From Natronorubrum texcoconense (GTDB lineage: Archaea > Halobacteriota > Halobacteria > Halobacteriales > Natrialbaceae), in contig NZ_FNFE01000001.1 of assembly GCF_900100335.1 (NCBI RefSeq), positions 124,001 through 188,000 on the forward strand: a DNA stretch of 64,000 nucleotides, in the 5' to 3' direction. The position numbers were made by a program, and so were the translations under genes. Within the stretch, counting starts at the first letter, position 1; every line of letters begins with the position of its first letter. The notes beneath the pieces were generated by a model. It ran no database searches. It was given only the letters and a program-made list of their open reading frames with translations, and was not told the origin of the DNA. Below, in pieces: positions 34,979 to 42,771 of the stretch.

Positions 34979-35164
34979 ATGACAGAACTATTATGGTCGG
35001 AATACCAGCCTAATCCACCCTTACACCGTCTCTCGATTGCGGCGGCTGAATCCGGTATTCTGGATTGTCAGGCCATATTTGACGCGCTCGAGTCTCCGAA
35101 CCGTGTGTCAGTGTGTGTCACGAGATGGTTTGCTACGCGTAACAAAACACCTCGGGACGAGTAG
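34979..35164 (+). CDS. Possible small protein, 61 residues (doubtful)
   Basis: An ATG at 34979 opens a 61-codon frame ending at 35164, nine bases before the next gene. The region is lower in GC than its neighbours. A central stretch, ILDCQAIFDALESPNRVSVC, faintly recalls the FDALSxPxRR start of small haloarchaeal winged-helix regulators, but the rest of such a domain is missing. It might be a truncated regulator remnant or noncoding. No clear TATA box is visible. Confidence 0.25.
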   Translation: MTELLWSEYQPNPPLHRLSIAAAESGILDCQAIFDALESPNRVSVCVTRWFATRNKTPRDE

Positions 35165-35173
35165 TTTCGGGCA

Positions 35174-35770
35174 ATGCAAGATACGGGTGAAGACGGCGAT
35201 GACGGACATAGCGTCGCCTCGAGCGCGGCCGTCCTCGTGACGGTGCTGGTCGTGCTCGTCGCGTTCGGCGTAACCCTGGCCGTCGTCGGCACCGGACTCT
35301 CGCCTGGAGAGACGACGCCAGCTAACGACACCGAGACGCCGACGAATCTCACCGAAGAGCACAACGAGCCGGTCGATCTCGGTGAGGAACTCGGCGGTAA
35401 CGAATCGAACGAGAGCGACGATCCGGACGACTTCGGTGACGAGGGTAACGCCACGGACGAGGACGAGAACGGCGACGACACGGCCAATGGTGACGACGCC
35501 GAGGACGACGAGGGAAATGAGAGCGAGGGGGTGGACGATGACGCAACCGACGACGAGGGAAATGAGAGCGAGGATACCGAGTCGGAGGACGATGACATAG
35601 ACGAGGGGAGCGATGCGGACGACACGAACGAGAGCGACGACGATATCGGAAACGGGAACGATGCGACCGACGACGACGAAGACGACACCGAAGCTGATGA
35701 CGACGATGGCATCGTCGATCGGATTACCGGCTTTTTCAGCGATATGCTCAACTTCGGCGACGATAACTAA
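35174..35770 (+). CDS. Membrane-anchored acidic low-complexity protein
   Basis: A 198-residue protein with one membrane segment (about residues 17-40, AAVLVTVLVVLVAFGVTLAVVG) followed by ~130 residues dominated by Asp, Glu, Asn, Ser and Gly. Several Asn-Glu-Ser or Asn-Asp-Thr triplets (ETPTNLTEEHNE, NESNESDD) are potential N-glycosylation sites. The last 20 residues (GIVDRITGFFSDMLNFG) are amphipathic and different in character. The likely topology is inside N-terminus with an acidic outer tail. Function unknown. The start ATG 35174 follows directly after the doubtful small frame. Confidence 0.7.
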   Translation: MQDTGEDGDDGHSVASSAAVLVTVLVVLVAFGVTLAVVGTGLSPGETTPANDTETPTNLTEEHNEPVDLGEELGGNESNESDDPDDFGDEGNATDEDENGDDTANGDDAEDDEGNESEGVDDDATDDEGNESEDTESEDDDIDEGSDADDTNESDDDIGNGNDATDDDEDDTEADDDDGIVDRITGFFSDMLNFGDDN

Positions 35771-36167
35771 CTGATCGACGACGACCGACGCTTTCGGTGA
35801 CGCTCGTCGATTCACAAATCCCACCGATGCGGTACCTTCCACACCGTTGAGCGTCTCTCTTGGATTCGGGGACGCGGGTAATACGAAATGTGTCGCCAGT
35901 GCAACAATAGAAACAGCCGGATCACCGCTCGAGCACTAGTTATCCTTTCTGTGAGCCGAATTCGGCGTTTGAGCGGTTCAATATCCACCTCTCGAAACCT
36001 CGTTCGCGACGTAACAGTTCGAAACCGAAGGTTGTCGACAATTCATTTCCGACATCTACGCATAATATGATCGCGCCCTGGATAGAGACAAACGCCCGCT
36101 GAACAGCTTGCTGTCTGCTTGTCATAACAAAGGTGGGTTCTCGCATGTGTTCTCACCGTACGAAGTC
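35771..36167. other. Intergenic region of reduced GC, no gene supported
   Basis: About 400 bases with more A and T than the surrounding genes. Short frames exist on both strands (for example minus 35940-36146) but none has a promoter, family resemblance or haloarchaeal composition. It may be a decayed insertion. The promoter of the following gene must lie in its last 60 bases. Confidence 0.35.
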
Positions 36168-37364
36168 ATGAGAGACACGAGTACGAAACAGAACGGACGG
36201 ATAGCGGGGCCGAAATCGACACGAATCTTGGGCGTTATCTTGCTCACTTTTCTGGTCGCGGTCGGTCTGACGGTCGCGAGCGTAGGCGGTGTCGCGACCG
36301 CACAGGAATCGACACACGACTCACTGGCCATCGAGGGCGAGTGCGTAGACGACGCGGGCGTCGTGACGATTACGAATCCGAACGACGAACCAGTCGAAAC
36401 GAACGTCACCTGGGACGGAGCACAGTCCACGATTCAGGTGACCTCCGAAAGCGGAACACAAACGGGCGACGCGGTCGATCGAGTGCTCGCGACTCAACTC
36501 GAGCCCGAGTCGCTGAACGTGACGCTTCCGGCGGACGAAACCGTCACGATCAGCGGACTCGCGGACGGCACCTACGAGTTCTCGGCGGTTATCGACGGGA
36601 AGGAGCTGACTCTCGACGAGAGTGAGCTGACGCTCGAATGTGCCACCGATCACGCCGACAAGCCGTCGACGACTGATACGACCACGGACGGTGCGACGAC
36701 GACTGTCACGACGACCGAGAAAACTGACGACGATCGAGACGACAAACCTGACGAGCTAACAGACGAGCAAGACGACAAGAAGGACGACGACAAGAAGGAC
36801 GGCGAAGTAGCCGACAAAGACGACGATAAGAAGGACGACGACAAGAAGGACGACGACAAGAAGGACGACGACAAGAAGGACGACGACAAGAAAGACGGTG
36901 AAATAGCTGACAAAGACGACGACAAGAAGGACGGTGAAGTAGCCGACAAAGACGACGATAAGAAGGACGGCGATAAGAAGGACGACGACAAGAAGGACGG
37001 TGAAGTAGCCGACAAAGACGACGACAAGAAGGACGACGACAAGAAGGACGACGACAAGAAGGACGATGACAAGAAAGACGGTGAAATAGCTGACAAAGAC
37101 GACGACAAGAAGGACGACGACAAGAAGGACGACGACAAGAAGGACGGTGAAGTAGCTGACAAAGACGACGATAAGAAGGACGACGATAAGAAGGACGACG
37201 ACAAGAAAGACGACGACAAGAAAGACGGTGAAGTAGCCGACAAAGACGACGATAAGAAGGACGACGATAAGAAGGACGACGACAAGAAGGACGGCGAAGT
37301 AGCTGACAAAGACGACGACAAGAAGGACGACGAGGGCGCTGACAACGACGGTGATGACAAGTAA
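36168..37364 (+). CDS. Secreted protein with Asp/Lys pentapeptide repeats
   Basis: A 398-residue protein. Residues ~1-45 form a Sec-type signal (TRILGVILLTFLVAVGLTVA, cleavage probably after VATA). Residues ~50-165 look like a small beta-sandwich with one cysteine near each end (GECVDD and LTLECAT) that could pair. A Thr-rich linker follows. From about residue 202 the chain consists of DDDKK pentads broken at eight places by DGEVADK or DGEIADK. The number of pentads before each break varies (2, 5, 1, 3, 4, 3, 4, 3). No membrane anchor or sorting motif is seen at the end. Lysine richness is unusual for a haloarchaeon. The repeat would be disordered and polyampholytic. Function is unknown; cell-surface or matrix role is an inference. 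Confidence 0.75.
   Translation: MRDTSTKQNGRIAGPKSTRILGVILLTFLVAVGLTVASVGGVATAQESTHDSLAIEGECVDDAGVVTITNPNDEPVETNVTWDGAQSTIQVTSESGTQTGDAVDRVLATQLEPESLNVTLPADETVTISGLADGTYEFSAVIDGKELTLDESELTLECATDHADKPSTTDTTTDGATTTVTTTEKTDDDRDDKPDELTDEQDDKKDDDKKDGEVADKDDDKKDDDKKDDDKKDDDKKDDDKKDGEIADKDDDKKDGEVADKDDDKKDGDKKDDDKKDGEVADKDDDKKDDDKKDDDKKDDDKKDGEIADKDDDKKDDDKKDDDKKDGEVADKDDDKKDDDKKDDDKKDDDKKDGEVADKDDDKKDDDKKDDDKKDGEVADKDDDKKDDEGADNDGDDK
36771..37329 (+). repeat. 15-bp coding minisatellite (Asp-Asp-Asp-Lys-Lys)
   Basis: Units of the form GACGACGACAAGAAG are repeated about 25 times with synonymous changes, interrupted by eight 21-base segments coding for DGEVADK or DGEIADK. The segments are almost identical to one another in DNA, so the array grew by duplication of larger blocks as well as single units. 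Confidence 0.9.
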
Positions 37365-37475
37365 CCGTCGACTGACTACACACTAAGACCTCGAGTCCAA
37401 CGCTGCGCCCTAGTTTCGGGCGTCAGCTTCCCATCGAAGCGTCGGTCCGAACGCCAACTGGCCGAAAGAAGTGAC

Positions 37476-37482
37476 TTTTTAT
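37476..37482 (+). promoter_or_regulatory. TATA box of the glycosyltransferase gene
   Basis: TTTTTAT lies 24-30 bases before ATG 37506, consistent with a leaderless transcript. Confidence 0.6.
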
Positions 37483-37505
37483 CCCGGCGCTACGTTCCGC
37501 GCCAC

Positions 37506-38567
37506 ATGCGCATTGCGTTCGTCTCGATCGACACGGTACACCACCGCGAAACCGAGACGAACCAGCGGTTCCAGACGATTCTCGAGGTGCTTCGCGATCA
37601 CGGCCACGACGTCCACTGCTTTTGTGCCGGATTCTGGGACGACGAGTCGCCGACGCTCGAGCGAGACGAGATTACGTACCACGCGGTGACGGACGACGTC
37701 GACGCACGCCGGTCGTTCTGCCTGCGACTGCCGTTCGATCTGGCGGCCGCGGGAGCCGATATCGTTCACGCGAATGCACAGCCCCCGACGGCGGTTCTCG
37801 CGGCCAATTGGGGGGCGACGCTCGCCAGGGCTCCGTTGCTCGTCGAGTGGTACGGCGACGGCGGCGTCGACGACGACCGATGGACGCGGCGAGCGACGAA
37901 ACGCGGCGACCGGCTTGTCACCCCGTCGGAACTCGTCGCCACGTGGGTTCGCGAGCGCGGGGCCGACGGCGACGACGTCGAGACCGTTCCGAACCCGATC
38001 GACGTCGACCGCATTCAGTCGGTGACGCCGGCGGATCGAGTCGACGTGGTCTACGCCCGCCGACTCGACGAGGGGGCGAACCTCGAGAGTCTCCTGCTCG
38101 GACTGGCGGAGCTTCGCGGCCGGGACTGGTCGACGACCGTCGTCGGCGACGGTCCCGAACGAGCGGCGTACGAACGCCTCGCGAGCGACCTTCGGATCGA
38201 AGACCGGATCACGTTCGTCGGCGACCTGTCGCTCGAGGAGCGCATCGCGGTCTACCGCGGCGCGCACGTCTTCGCCCAGACGGCCGAACACTGCGTGTTC
38301 CCGACGGAGATGTGCTGGGCGCTGGCGTCGGGCTGTGTCGGCATCGTCGAGTACCACGCCGACTCGAGTGCCCACGAACTCGTCGAGGGCTGGGACCGAG
38401 GGTTCCGGACGACGAGCGAGGAGGAGCTGGCCGACGCGATACTCGAGGCCGGCGACCTCGAGTATCGCGAGTTCGACGACCGGTTCGCCGACTACGACGA
38501 GTCGGTGGTCGCCGATCGATACCTCGAGCAGTACCGGACGCTTCAGGACGAGCACGGACTGCTGTAG
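37506..38567 (+). CDS. Glycosyltransferase (GT4-like, GT-B fold)
   Basis: A 353-residue protein. It begins MRIAFVSIDTVHHRETETNQ, the Rossmann-like start of GT-B enzymes, with ADIVHANAQPPTAVLAA near residue 88. The C-terminal donor domain has VVYARRLDEGANLESLLLGL and AYERLASDLRIEDRITFVGDL, which matches the GT4 pattern before the nucleotide-sugar site, then AVYRGAHVFAQTAEHCVFPT with E near the expected catalytic/donor position, AEHCVFPTEM. It should transfer a sugar from a nucleotide donor; the acceptor is not known. It is probably a single-gene transcript, with the HIT gene starting 80 bases downstream from its own promoter. Confidence 0.85.
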   Translation: MRIAFVSIDTVHHRETETNQRFQTILEVLRDHGHDVHCFCAGFWDDESPTLERDEITYHAVTDDVDARRSFCLRLPFDLAAAGADIVHANAQPPTAVLAANWGATLARAPLLVEWYGDGGVDDDRWTRRATKRGDRLVTPSELVATWVRERGADGDDVETVPNPIDVDRIQSVTPADRVDVVYARRLDEGANLESLLLGLAELRGRDWSTTVVGDGPERAAYERLASDLRIEDRITFVGDLSLEERIAVYRGAHVFAQTAEHCVFPTEMCWALASGCVGIVEYHADSSAHELVEGWDRGFRTTSEEELADAILEAGDLEYREFDDRFADYDESVVADRYLEQYRTLQDEHGLL

Positions 38568-38617
38568 CCCGATCTCTCAGCACGTTCTGCATCGGATCGC
38601 CGTTCGTACAGAGATAC

Positions 38618-38625
38618 CTATATGT
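38618..38625 (+). promoter_or_regulatory. TATA box of the HIT-protein gene
   Basis: CCTATATG lies 23-30 bases before ATG 38648. It indicates that the gene has its own promoter rather than depending on the upstream glycosyltransferase. Confidence 0.55.
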
Positions 38626-38647
38626 TCGTTCGCGAGCAGAACCGGGT

Positions 38648-39058
38648 ATGGACGACGAGTGTGAGTTCTGCCGGATCGCCGCCGGTGACCGACCGGCGCA
38701 CGTACTCTACGAGGACGACCGAACGATCGCGTTTCTCGACGCCAACCCGGCCGTGAGGGGCCACAGTCTCGTCGTCCCCCGCGTCCACGAACCGGAGTTA
38801 CTGGCGGTCGACGACGCAACGTCGACGGCCGTCTTCGAGTCGGTTCGAACCGTCGCGAACGCGCTCGAGGCGGTGCTCGACCCCGACGGCTTCAGCGTCT
38901 TCCACACCAGCGGTCCGCTGGTCGGGACCGTCGATCACGCACACGTTCACCTCCTGCCGCGGACCGGAGACGACGACGTGTCGCTCTCGCTGTCGCGAGA
39001 TCGACTCGAGTCCGACGACGCGTCGACGCTGGCGACTCGCGTGCGAGAGTCGGTGTGA
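38648..39058 (+). CDS. HIT family nucleotide-binding hydrolase
   Basis: A 136-residue histidine-triad protein. It starts MDDECEFCRIAAGDRPAHVLYED and ends with the HIT motif DHAHVHLLPR, in which the middle histidine forms the nucleotidyl intermediate. CEFC (Cys5, Cys8) with later histidines could bind zinc as in HINT-type proteins. Members hydrolyse AMP-linked or dinucleoside polyphosphate substrates. The substrate here is not determined. The start is fixed by the TATA box 30 bases upstream and by family alignment. Confidence 0.9.
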   Translation: MDDECEFCRIAAGDRPAHVLYEDDRTIAFLDANPAVRGHSLVVPRVHEPELLAVDDATSTAVFESVRTVANALEAVLDPDGFSVFHTSGPLVGTVDHAHVHLLPRTGDDDVSLSLSRDRLESDDASTLATRVRESV

Positions 39059-39140
39059 CGGCGACGTCGCTCGTCGTTGGGGTGCCGTTTCTGGAGGACG
39101 GTGTGGCCGTCGCTGGAGTGACGCGACGGCGGTCGACCAA

Positions 39141-40292
39141 TTACAGATCGAACTTCGACGCCGCGGTCTCCATGTCCTTGTCGCCGCGCCCGGAGAGGTT
39201 CACGAGGATCGTGTCGTGGTCGCCGTCCTCGGCAAGTTGGATCGCCCGCGCGATGGCGTGGCTGGACTCGAGGGCCGGAATAATGCCTTCCGTCTCGCTC
39301 AACTCGCGGAACGCGGCGAGCGCTTCCTCGTCCGTAATACCGGTGTACTCACAGCGGCCCACAGCACGGAACATGGCGTGTTCGGGGCCGACGCCGGGGT
39401 AGTCGAGGCCGGCGGAGACGGAGTGCACCTCGACGTCGTCGTCGATCACTCGCGTACGCATGCCGTGGATGACGTCGTCTCGCCCCTTCGCGAGCGGGGC
39501 CGCGTGTCGGCTCGAGTCACTCCCTTCGCCGCCGCCCTCGGCGCCGTAGAAGTCCACCGGGTCCTCGCGGAAGGCGTGGAAGAGCCCGATGGCGTTCGAG
39601 CCGCCGCCGACGCAGGCGACCGCGGCGTCGGGCAGGTCGCCCGTGCGCTCCTGGAACTGCTCGCGGGCCTCGCGGCCGATGACGCTCTGAAAGTCCCGAA
39701 CCATCCGCGGGAACGGGTCCGGTCCGACGACGCTGCCCACGAGGTAGTGGGTGTCGTCGACGTTCTGTGCGAAATCCTCGAGCGCGGCGTCGACGGCGTC
39801 GGCGAGTCCCTCGTTCCCGCGCGTAACCTCGTTGACCTCGGCGCCCATCAGCCGCATTCGGAAGACGTTCATCTCCTGGCGGGCGACGTCTTTCGCGCCC
39901 ATGTAGATCTCCGTCTCGAGCCCCAGCAGCGCACCGACCATCGCTGTTGCGGTCCCGTGCTGGCCGGCACCCGTCTCGGCGATGAGCCGCTCCCGGCCGG
40001 CGTGTTTCGCGAGCAGCGCCTGTCCGAGACAGTTGTTGATCTTGTGCGCGCCGCCGTGGAGCAGATCCTCGCGCTTGAGGTAGATTTCGGCGCCGTAGCG
40101 CTCGCTCAGATTTCCAGCGTGATACAGCGGGGTCGGTCGGCCGGCGAACGTCTTCAGTAAGTCGTCCAGTTCCGCCTGGAACGCGTCGCTCTCGGCGACG
40201 TCGTCGTAGGCCGCCGCGAGTTGTTCGAGCGGTTCCTGCAGTGGCTCCGGGACGTGTCGTCCGCCGTAGCCCTCGAATGCGCCGTCAGACAT
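39141..40292 (-). CDS. trpB: Tryptophan synthase beta chain (TrpB1 type), standing alone
   Basis: A 383-residue PLP enzyme that condenses indole with serine. The start is MSDGAFEGYGGRHVPEPLQE, then YLKREDLLHGGAHKINN with the PLP-binding Lys84, AETGAGQHGTATAMVGALLG, and the glycine-rich phosphate loop CVGGGSNAIGLFHAFR. The GAHKINN and EAGAGQHG-type motifs place it in TrpB1, not the longer TrpB2. In haloarchaea trpB usually lies with trpA and trpC; neither is adjacent here, so this may be a second copy or a dispersed gene. A much longer frame continues upstream but is an overlap with the neighbouring gene on the other strand. It is divergent from the next gene. Confidence 0.93.
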   Translation of the reverse strand: MSDGAFEGYGGRHVPEPLQEPLEQLAAAYDDVAESDAFQAELDDLLKTFAGRPTPLYHAGNLSERYGAEIYLKREDLLHGGAHKINNCLGQALLAKHAGRERLIAETGAGQHGTATAMVGALLGLETEIYMGAKDVARQEMNVFRMRLMGAEVNEVTRGNEGLADAVDAALEDFAQNVDDTHYLVGSVVGPDPFPRMVRDFQSVIGREAREQFQERTGDLPDAAVACVGGGSNAIGLFHAFREDPVDFYGAEGGGEGSDSSRHAAPLAKGRDDVIHGMRTRVIDDDVEVHSVSAGLDYPGVGPEHAMFRAVGRCEYTGITDEEALAAFRELSETEGIIPALESSHAIARAIQLAEDGDHDTILVNLSGRGDKDMETAASKFDL

Positions 40293-40463
40293 ACGTCGAG
40301 AGTGGAACGCCGGTGGCAAATACGTTCTGTACGATCGGGACGACAATCGGCGTCTCCTGCCGGCTTCAGCCTTATCCGACCGTTCGTGGAAGGAGCGACC
40401 TGAATCAGCCATGTCTCCAGCGAGCCCCGACGCGAGCCGACGAGCGACCGAGGTGACGGCGGC

Positions 40464-41882
40464 GTGAGAATCTCGAGCCTGCTTGCGGGCGAGCGCTCGA
40501 CGCCGCCCGCGCTGCCGAACTTCGATTCGACGACGGTGTTCGTCCGGGCGGCGGCCAGCTACCTCCGCGGGGAGGAGTTCCCGGGCCTCGGGATGATCCA
40601 CCCCAAACTGACGCCGGTCGGGGCACAACTGAATCACCTGCCACGGAAAGCGCGAACCGGGATCTACACCCGGGGTGGCGCGAACGAGGGCGTCTCGCCC
40701 GACGACCTCGGCGACGTCGACGTGGAGGCGTTCCGGGAGTGGGTCGTCGACCAGTACCCCGAGAAGGGCTACCCCGCGGTCGTCGTCGGCTCGAGCAACG
40801 GCGCGGCGGTCTACCTCGCCGCCATGCTCGGTGTCCCCTACCTGCCCCAGACGTTCCTCGTCCCCGTTCGTCGGGACGTGGACCCCGACGCGATCCGCGA
40901 GGACGTTCAGTGGGGGATCGACCACGCCGAACCGTTCCTCGAGGCGAACCCCGACGTCTCCGTCCACCAGATGCACGATCCGAACCAGGATCGGCTGATG
41001 GTCCAGAAGCTGGCCTACTTCAGGACGAAATCCCGCACACTGGGCGACGCCTACGAGGAGTTCATCGACACCGTGCTCTCTTCGGACGGGGCGATCATCT
41101 CGCTCGAGTGCGAGTACGACTGGCCGAAGATCGAACTGGGCGACCGCCACAGCTTCCAGGTCGGTGGTCTCGGCGGTCTCTCGCCCGAAGAGTACTACGA
41201 AGGCAGCGAGCAAGTCGCAAACTTCCTCGCACGACAGGACGCCGGCATCCGCGAGTGGGACGTCCCCGAGACCGACGGCCGAATGCCCGAAGCGGAGTGG
41301 GGGTTCGATACGGCGCTTCGGGAAGATCTCGAGCGAGTCGCGGACGAGCAGGGGTACGACCTGCGTCGGCTCTCGTTCGACGACCCGCGGGAGCTGAGCC
41401 CGTTCGTCGCGGACTGGTACCGGGAGCGCTACGCCGAGCGGGACCGGCCGGTCGAACGCCTGTTGGTCCAGTCGTTCGCGCTGGTCGAACCGTGGTGGAC
41501 CATCCGAACCGGCTCGATACCCTACTGGGCCGCGTTCAACACCGAATCCGACGCCGACTTTCTGGAGGCGTATCTCGAGAACACTGACCCCTACGACGAG
41601 GTTCGAGCGACGCTGTTCGGCCACGGCGTCGAGTCGGCCGGACTGGCATCGACGGATCGCTGGCTGGAGGTCCTCGCGAACGCGCGGGAGGACTACGGGT
41701 TCGTCGGCGTCGACACCGACGAGTTCCCCTACGACATCGAGACGCACGTCCGCTACCACCGCGACTTACCCGAAGAGATCGAGGATCGACACGCGCATCT
41801 GCCGCCGCTGTCGTTCGATCGGTTCGACTCGATTACGAGCGATATCGCGGACGAGTACGCGATCGAGTGGAAGGAAATTTGA
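40464..41882 (+). CDS. Unrecognised protein with hydrolase-like GxSxG motif
   Basis: A 472-residue soluble protein that I cannot assign to a family. Residues 104-113 read PAVVVGSSNG, with a strand followed by G-S-S-N-G that resembles an alpha/beta-hydrolase nucleophile elbow (Ser111), then AAVYLAAMLGVPYLPQTFLV as the helix and next strand. Further segments (ISLECEYDWPKIELGDRHSF, and LVQSFALVEPWWTIRTGSIP) are distinctive but have no motif known to me. No signal peptide or membrane segment is seen. The predicted start is the GTG at 40464; there is no ATG nearby in frame. Composition is normal for the genome, so it is a real gene. It is divergent from trpB and convergent with pstB. Confidence 0.75.
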   Translation: MRISSLLAGERSTPPALPNFDSTTVFVRAAASYLRGEEFPGLGMIHPKLTPVGAQLNHLPRKARTGIYTRGGANEGVSPDDLGDVDVEAFREWVVDQYPEKGYPAVVVGSSNGAAVYLAAMLGVPYLPQTFLVPVRRDVDPDAIREDVQWGIDHAEPFLEANPDVSVHQMHDPNQDRLMVQKLAYFRTKSRTLGDAYEEFIDTVLSSDGAIISLECEYDWPKIELGDRHSFQVGGLGGLSPEEYYEGSEQVANFLARQDAGIREWDVPETDGRMPEAEWGFDTALREDLERVADEQGYDLRRLSFDDPRELSPFVADWYRERYAERDRPVERLLVQSFALVEPWWTIRTGSIPYWAAFNTESDADFLEAYLENTDPYDEVRATLFGHGVESAGLASTDRWLEVLANAREDYGFVGVDTDEFPYDIETHVRYHRDLPEEIEDRHAHLPPLSFDRFDSITSDIADEYAIEWKEI

Positions 41883-41937
41883 GCTCCGAGGCGGACGAAA
41901 GCGAGGGGCGGGAGCGTCGTTTAGGTGCTGCGTTCGC

Positions 41938-42771
41938 TCACTCTGCCGGCGGCGCATCCGCGGTCGAGTCCGGTGCGGTGTCGTCGCCGTCGTCGTATTC
42001 GACCGCGGCGTGGCCTTCGACGAACTCCTGGGTCCGTTCGTTCTGCGGGTTCTCGAAGAACGTCCGGGCGTCGTTCGTTTCGATCACGTCGCCGAGGTAG
42101 AGGAAGATGACGTCGTCCGCGAGGCGTTTGGCCTGTTCCATGCTGTGGGTGACCATGACGATCGTGTACTCTTCTTTGAGGTCGGCGAGCGTCTCCTCGA
42201 CCTGCTCGGCGGAGATTGGATCGAGCGCCGAGGTCACCTCGTCACAGAGCAGGACGTCGGGTTCGGCGGCCAGCGAGCGCGCGAGACAGAGCCGCTGGAT
42301 CTGCCCGGTCGAGAGTTCGGCACCGGGCGAGTCCAGTCGGTCCTCGACTTCACTCCAGAGGTTGACCTTCCGCAGCTGCGTCTCGACGATGTCGTCGAGT
42401 TCCTCTCGCGAGTAGTCGCCGTGGATCTTCGGCCCGTAAGCGACGTTGTTGTAGATCGAGACCGGCAGCGGCGTCGGCTTCTGGGGAACGTAGCCGACCC
42501 GCCGACGAATCTCCGGCAGCGGCTCGTCGGTCTCGTAGACGGGGTCGTCCTCGAGATACACCTCCCCGGTGATTTCGGCGTTGGGCTGGATCTCGTGGAG
42601 TCGGTTCAGCGACTTCAACAGCGTCGATTTCCCACAGCCCGAGGGACCGATGATAGCGGTCAGTTTATTCTCGCTGAAGTCGACGCTCACGCCGTTTAGC
42701 GCCGTTACTTCTCTCTTTCCGGTGTACGTTACTTCGAGGTCGTCGGTTCGGATGACGGTGTCGTGAGTCAT
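41938..42771 (-). CDS. pstB: Phosphate ABC transporter ATP-binding protein
   Basis: A 277-residue ABC ATPase, fourth gene of pstSCAB. Walker A is GPSGCGKSTLLKSLNR, the signature motif is LSTGQIQRLCLARSL (LSTGQ in place of LSGGQ), and Walker B is DVLLCDEVTSALDP. The helical part GYVPQKPTPLPVSIYNNVAYG fits PstB. Its ATG overlaps the pstA stop by 4 bases. An acidic tail of about 20 residues follows the domain. It energises high-affinity phosphate uptake. No phoU gene follows; the next gene is on the other strand. Confidence 0.93.
   Translation of the reverse strand: MTHDTVIRTDDLEVTYTGKREVTALNGVSVDFSENKLTAIIGPSGCGKSTLLKSLNRLHEIQPNAEITGEVYLEDDPVYETDEPLPEIRRRVGYVPQKPTPLPVSIYNNVAYGPKIHGDYSREELDDIVETQLRKVNLWSEVEDRLDSPGAELSTGQIQRLCLARSLAAEPDVLLCDEVTSALDPISAEQVEETLADLKEEYTIVMVTHSMEQAKRLADDVIFLYLGDVIETNDARTFFENPQNERTQEFVEGHAAVEYDDGDDTAPDSTADAPPAE

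Noticed and set aside
35940..36146. 68-codon minus frame in the low-GC pocket
   Set aside because: No promoter, no family resemblance, mixed composition; could be a decayed insertion fragment but I cannot support it.
36771..37329. Noncoding minisatellite
   Set aside because: The array is in frame with a signal peptide and folded domain, has synonymous third-position changes, and ends in a stop soon after.
39141..41759. Very long upstream extension of trpB (872 codons)
   Set aside because: The extra part is antisense to the 472-residue gene and unlike TrpB; the conserved N-terminus starts at 40292.
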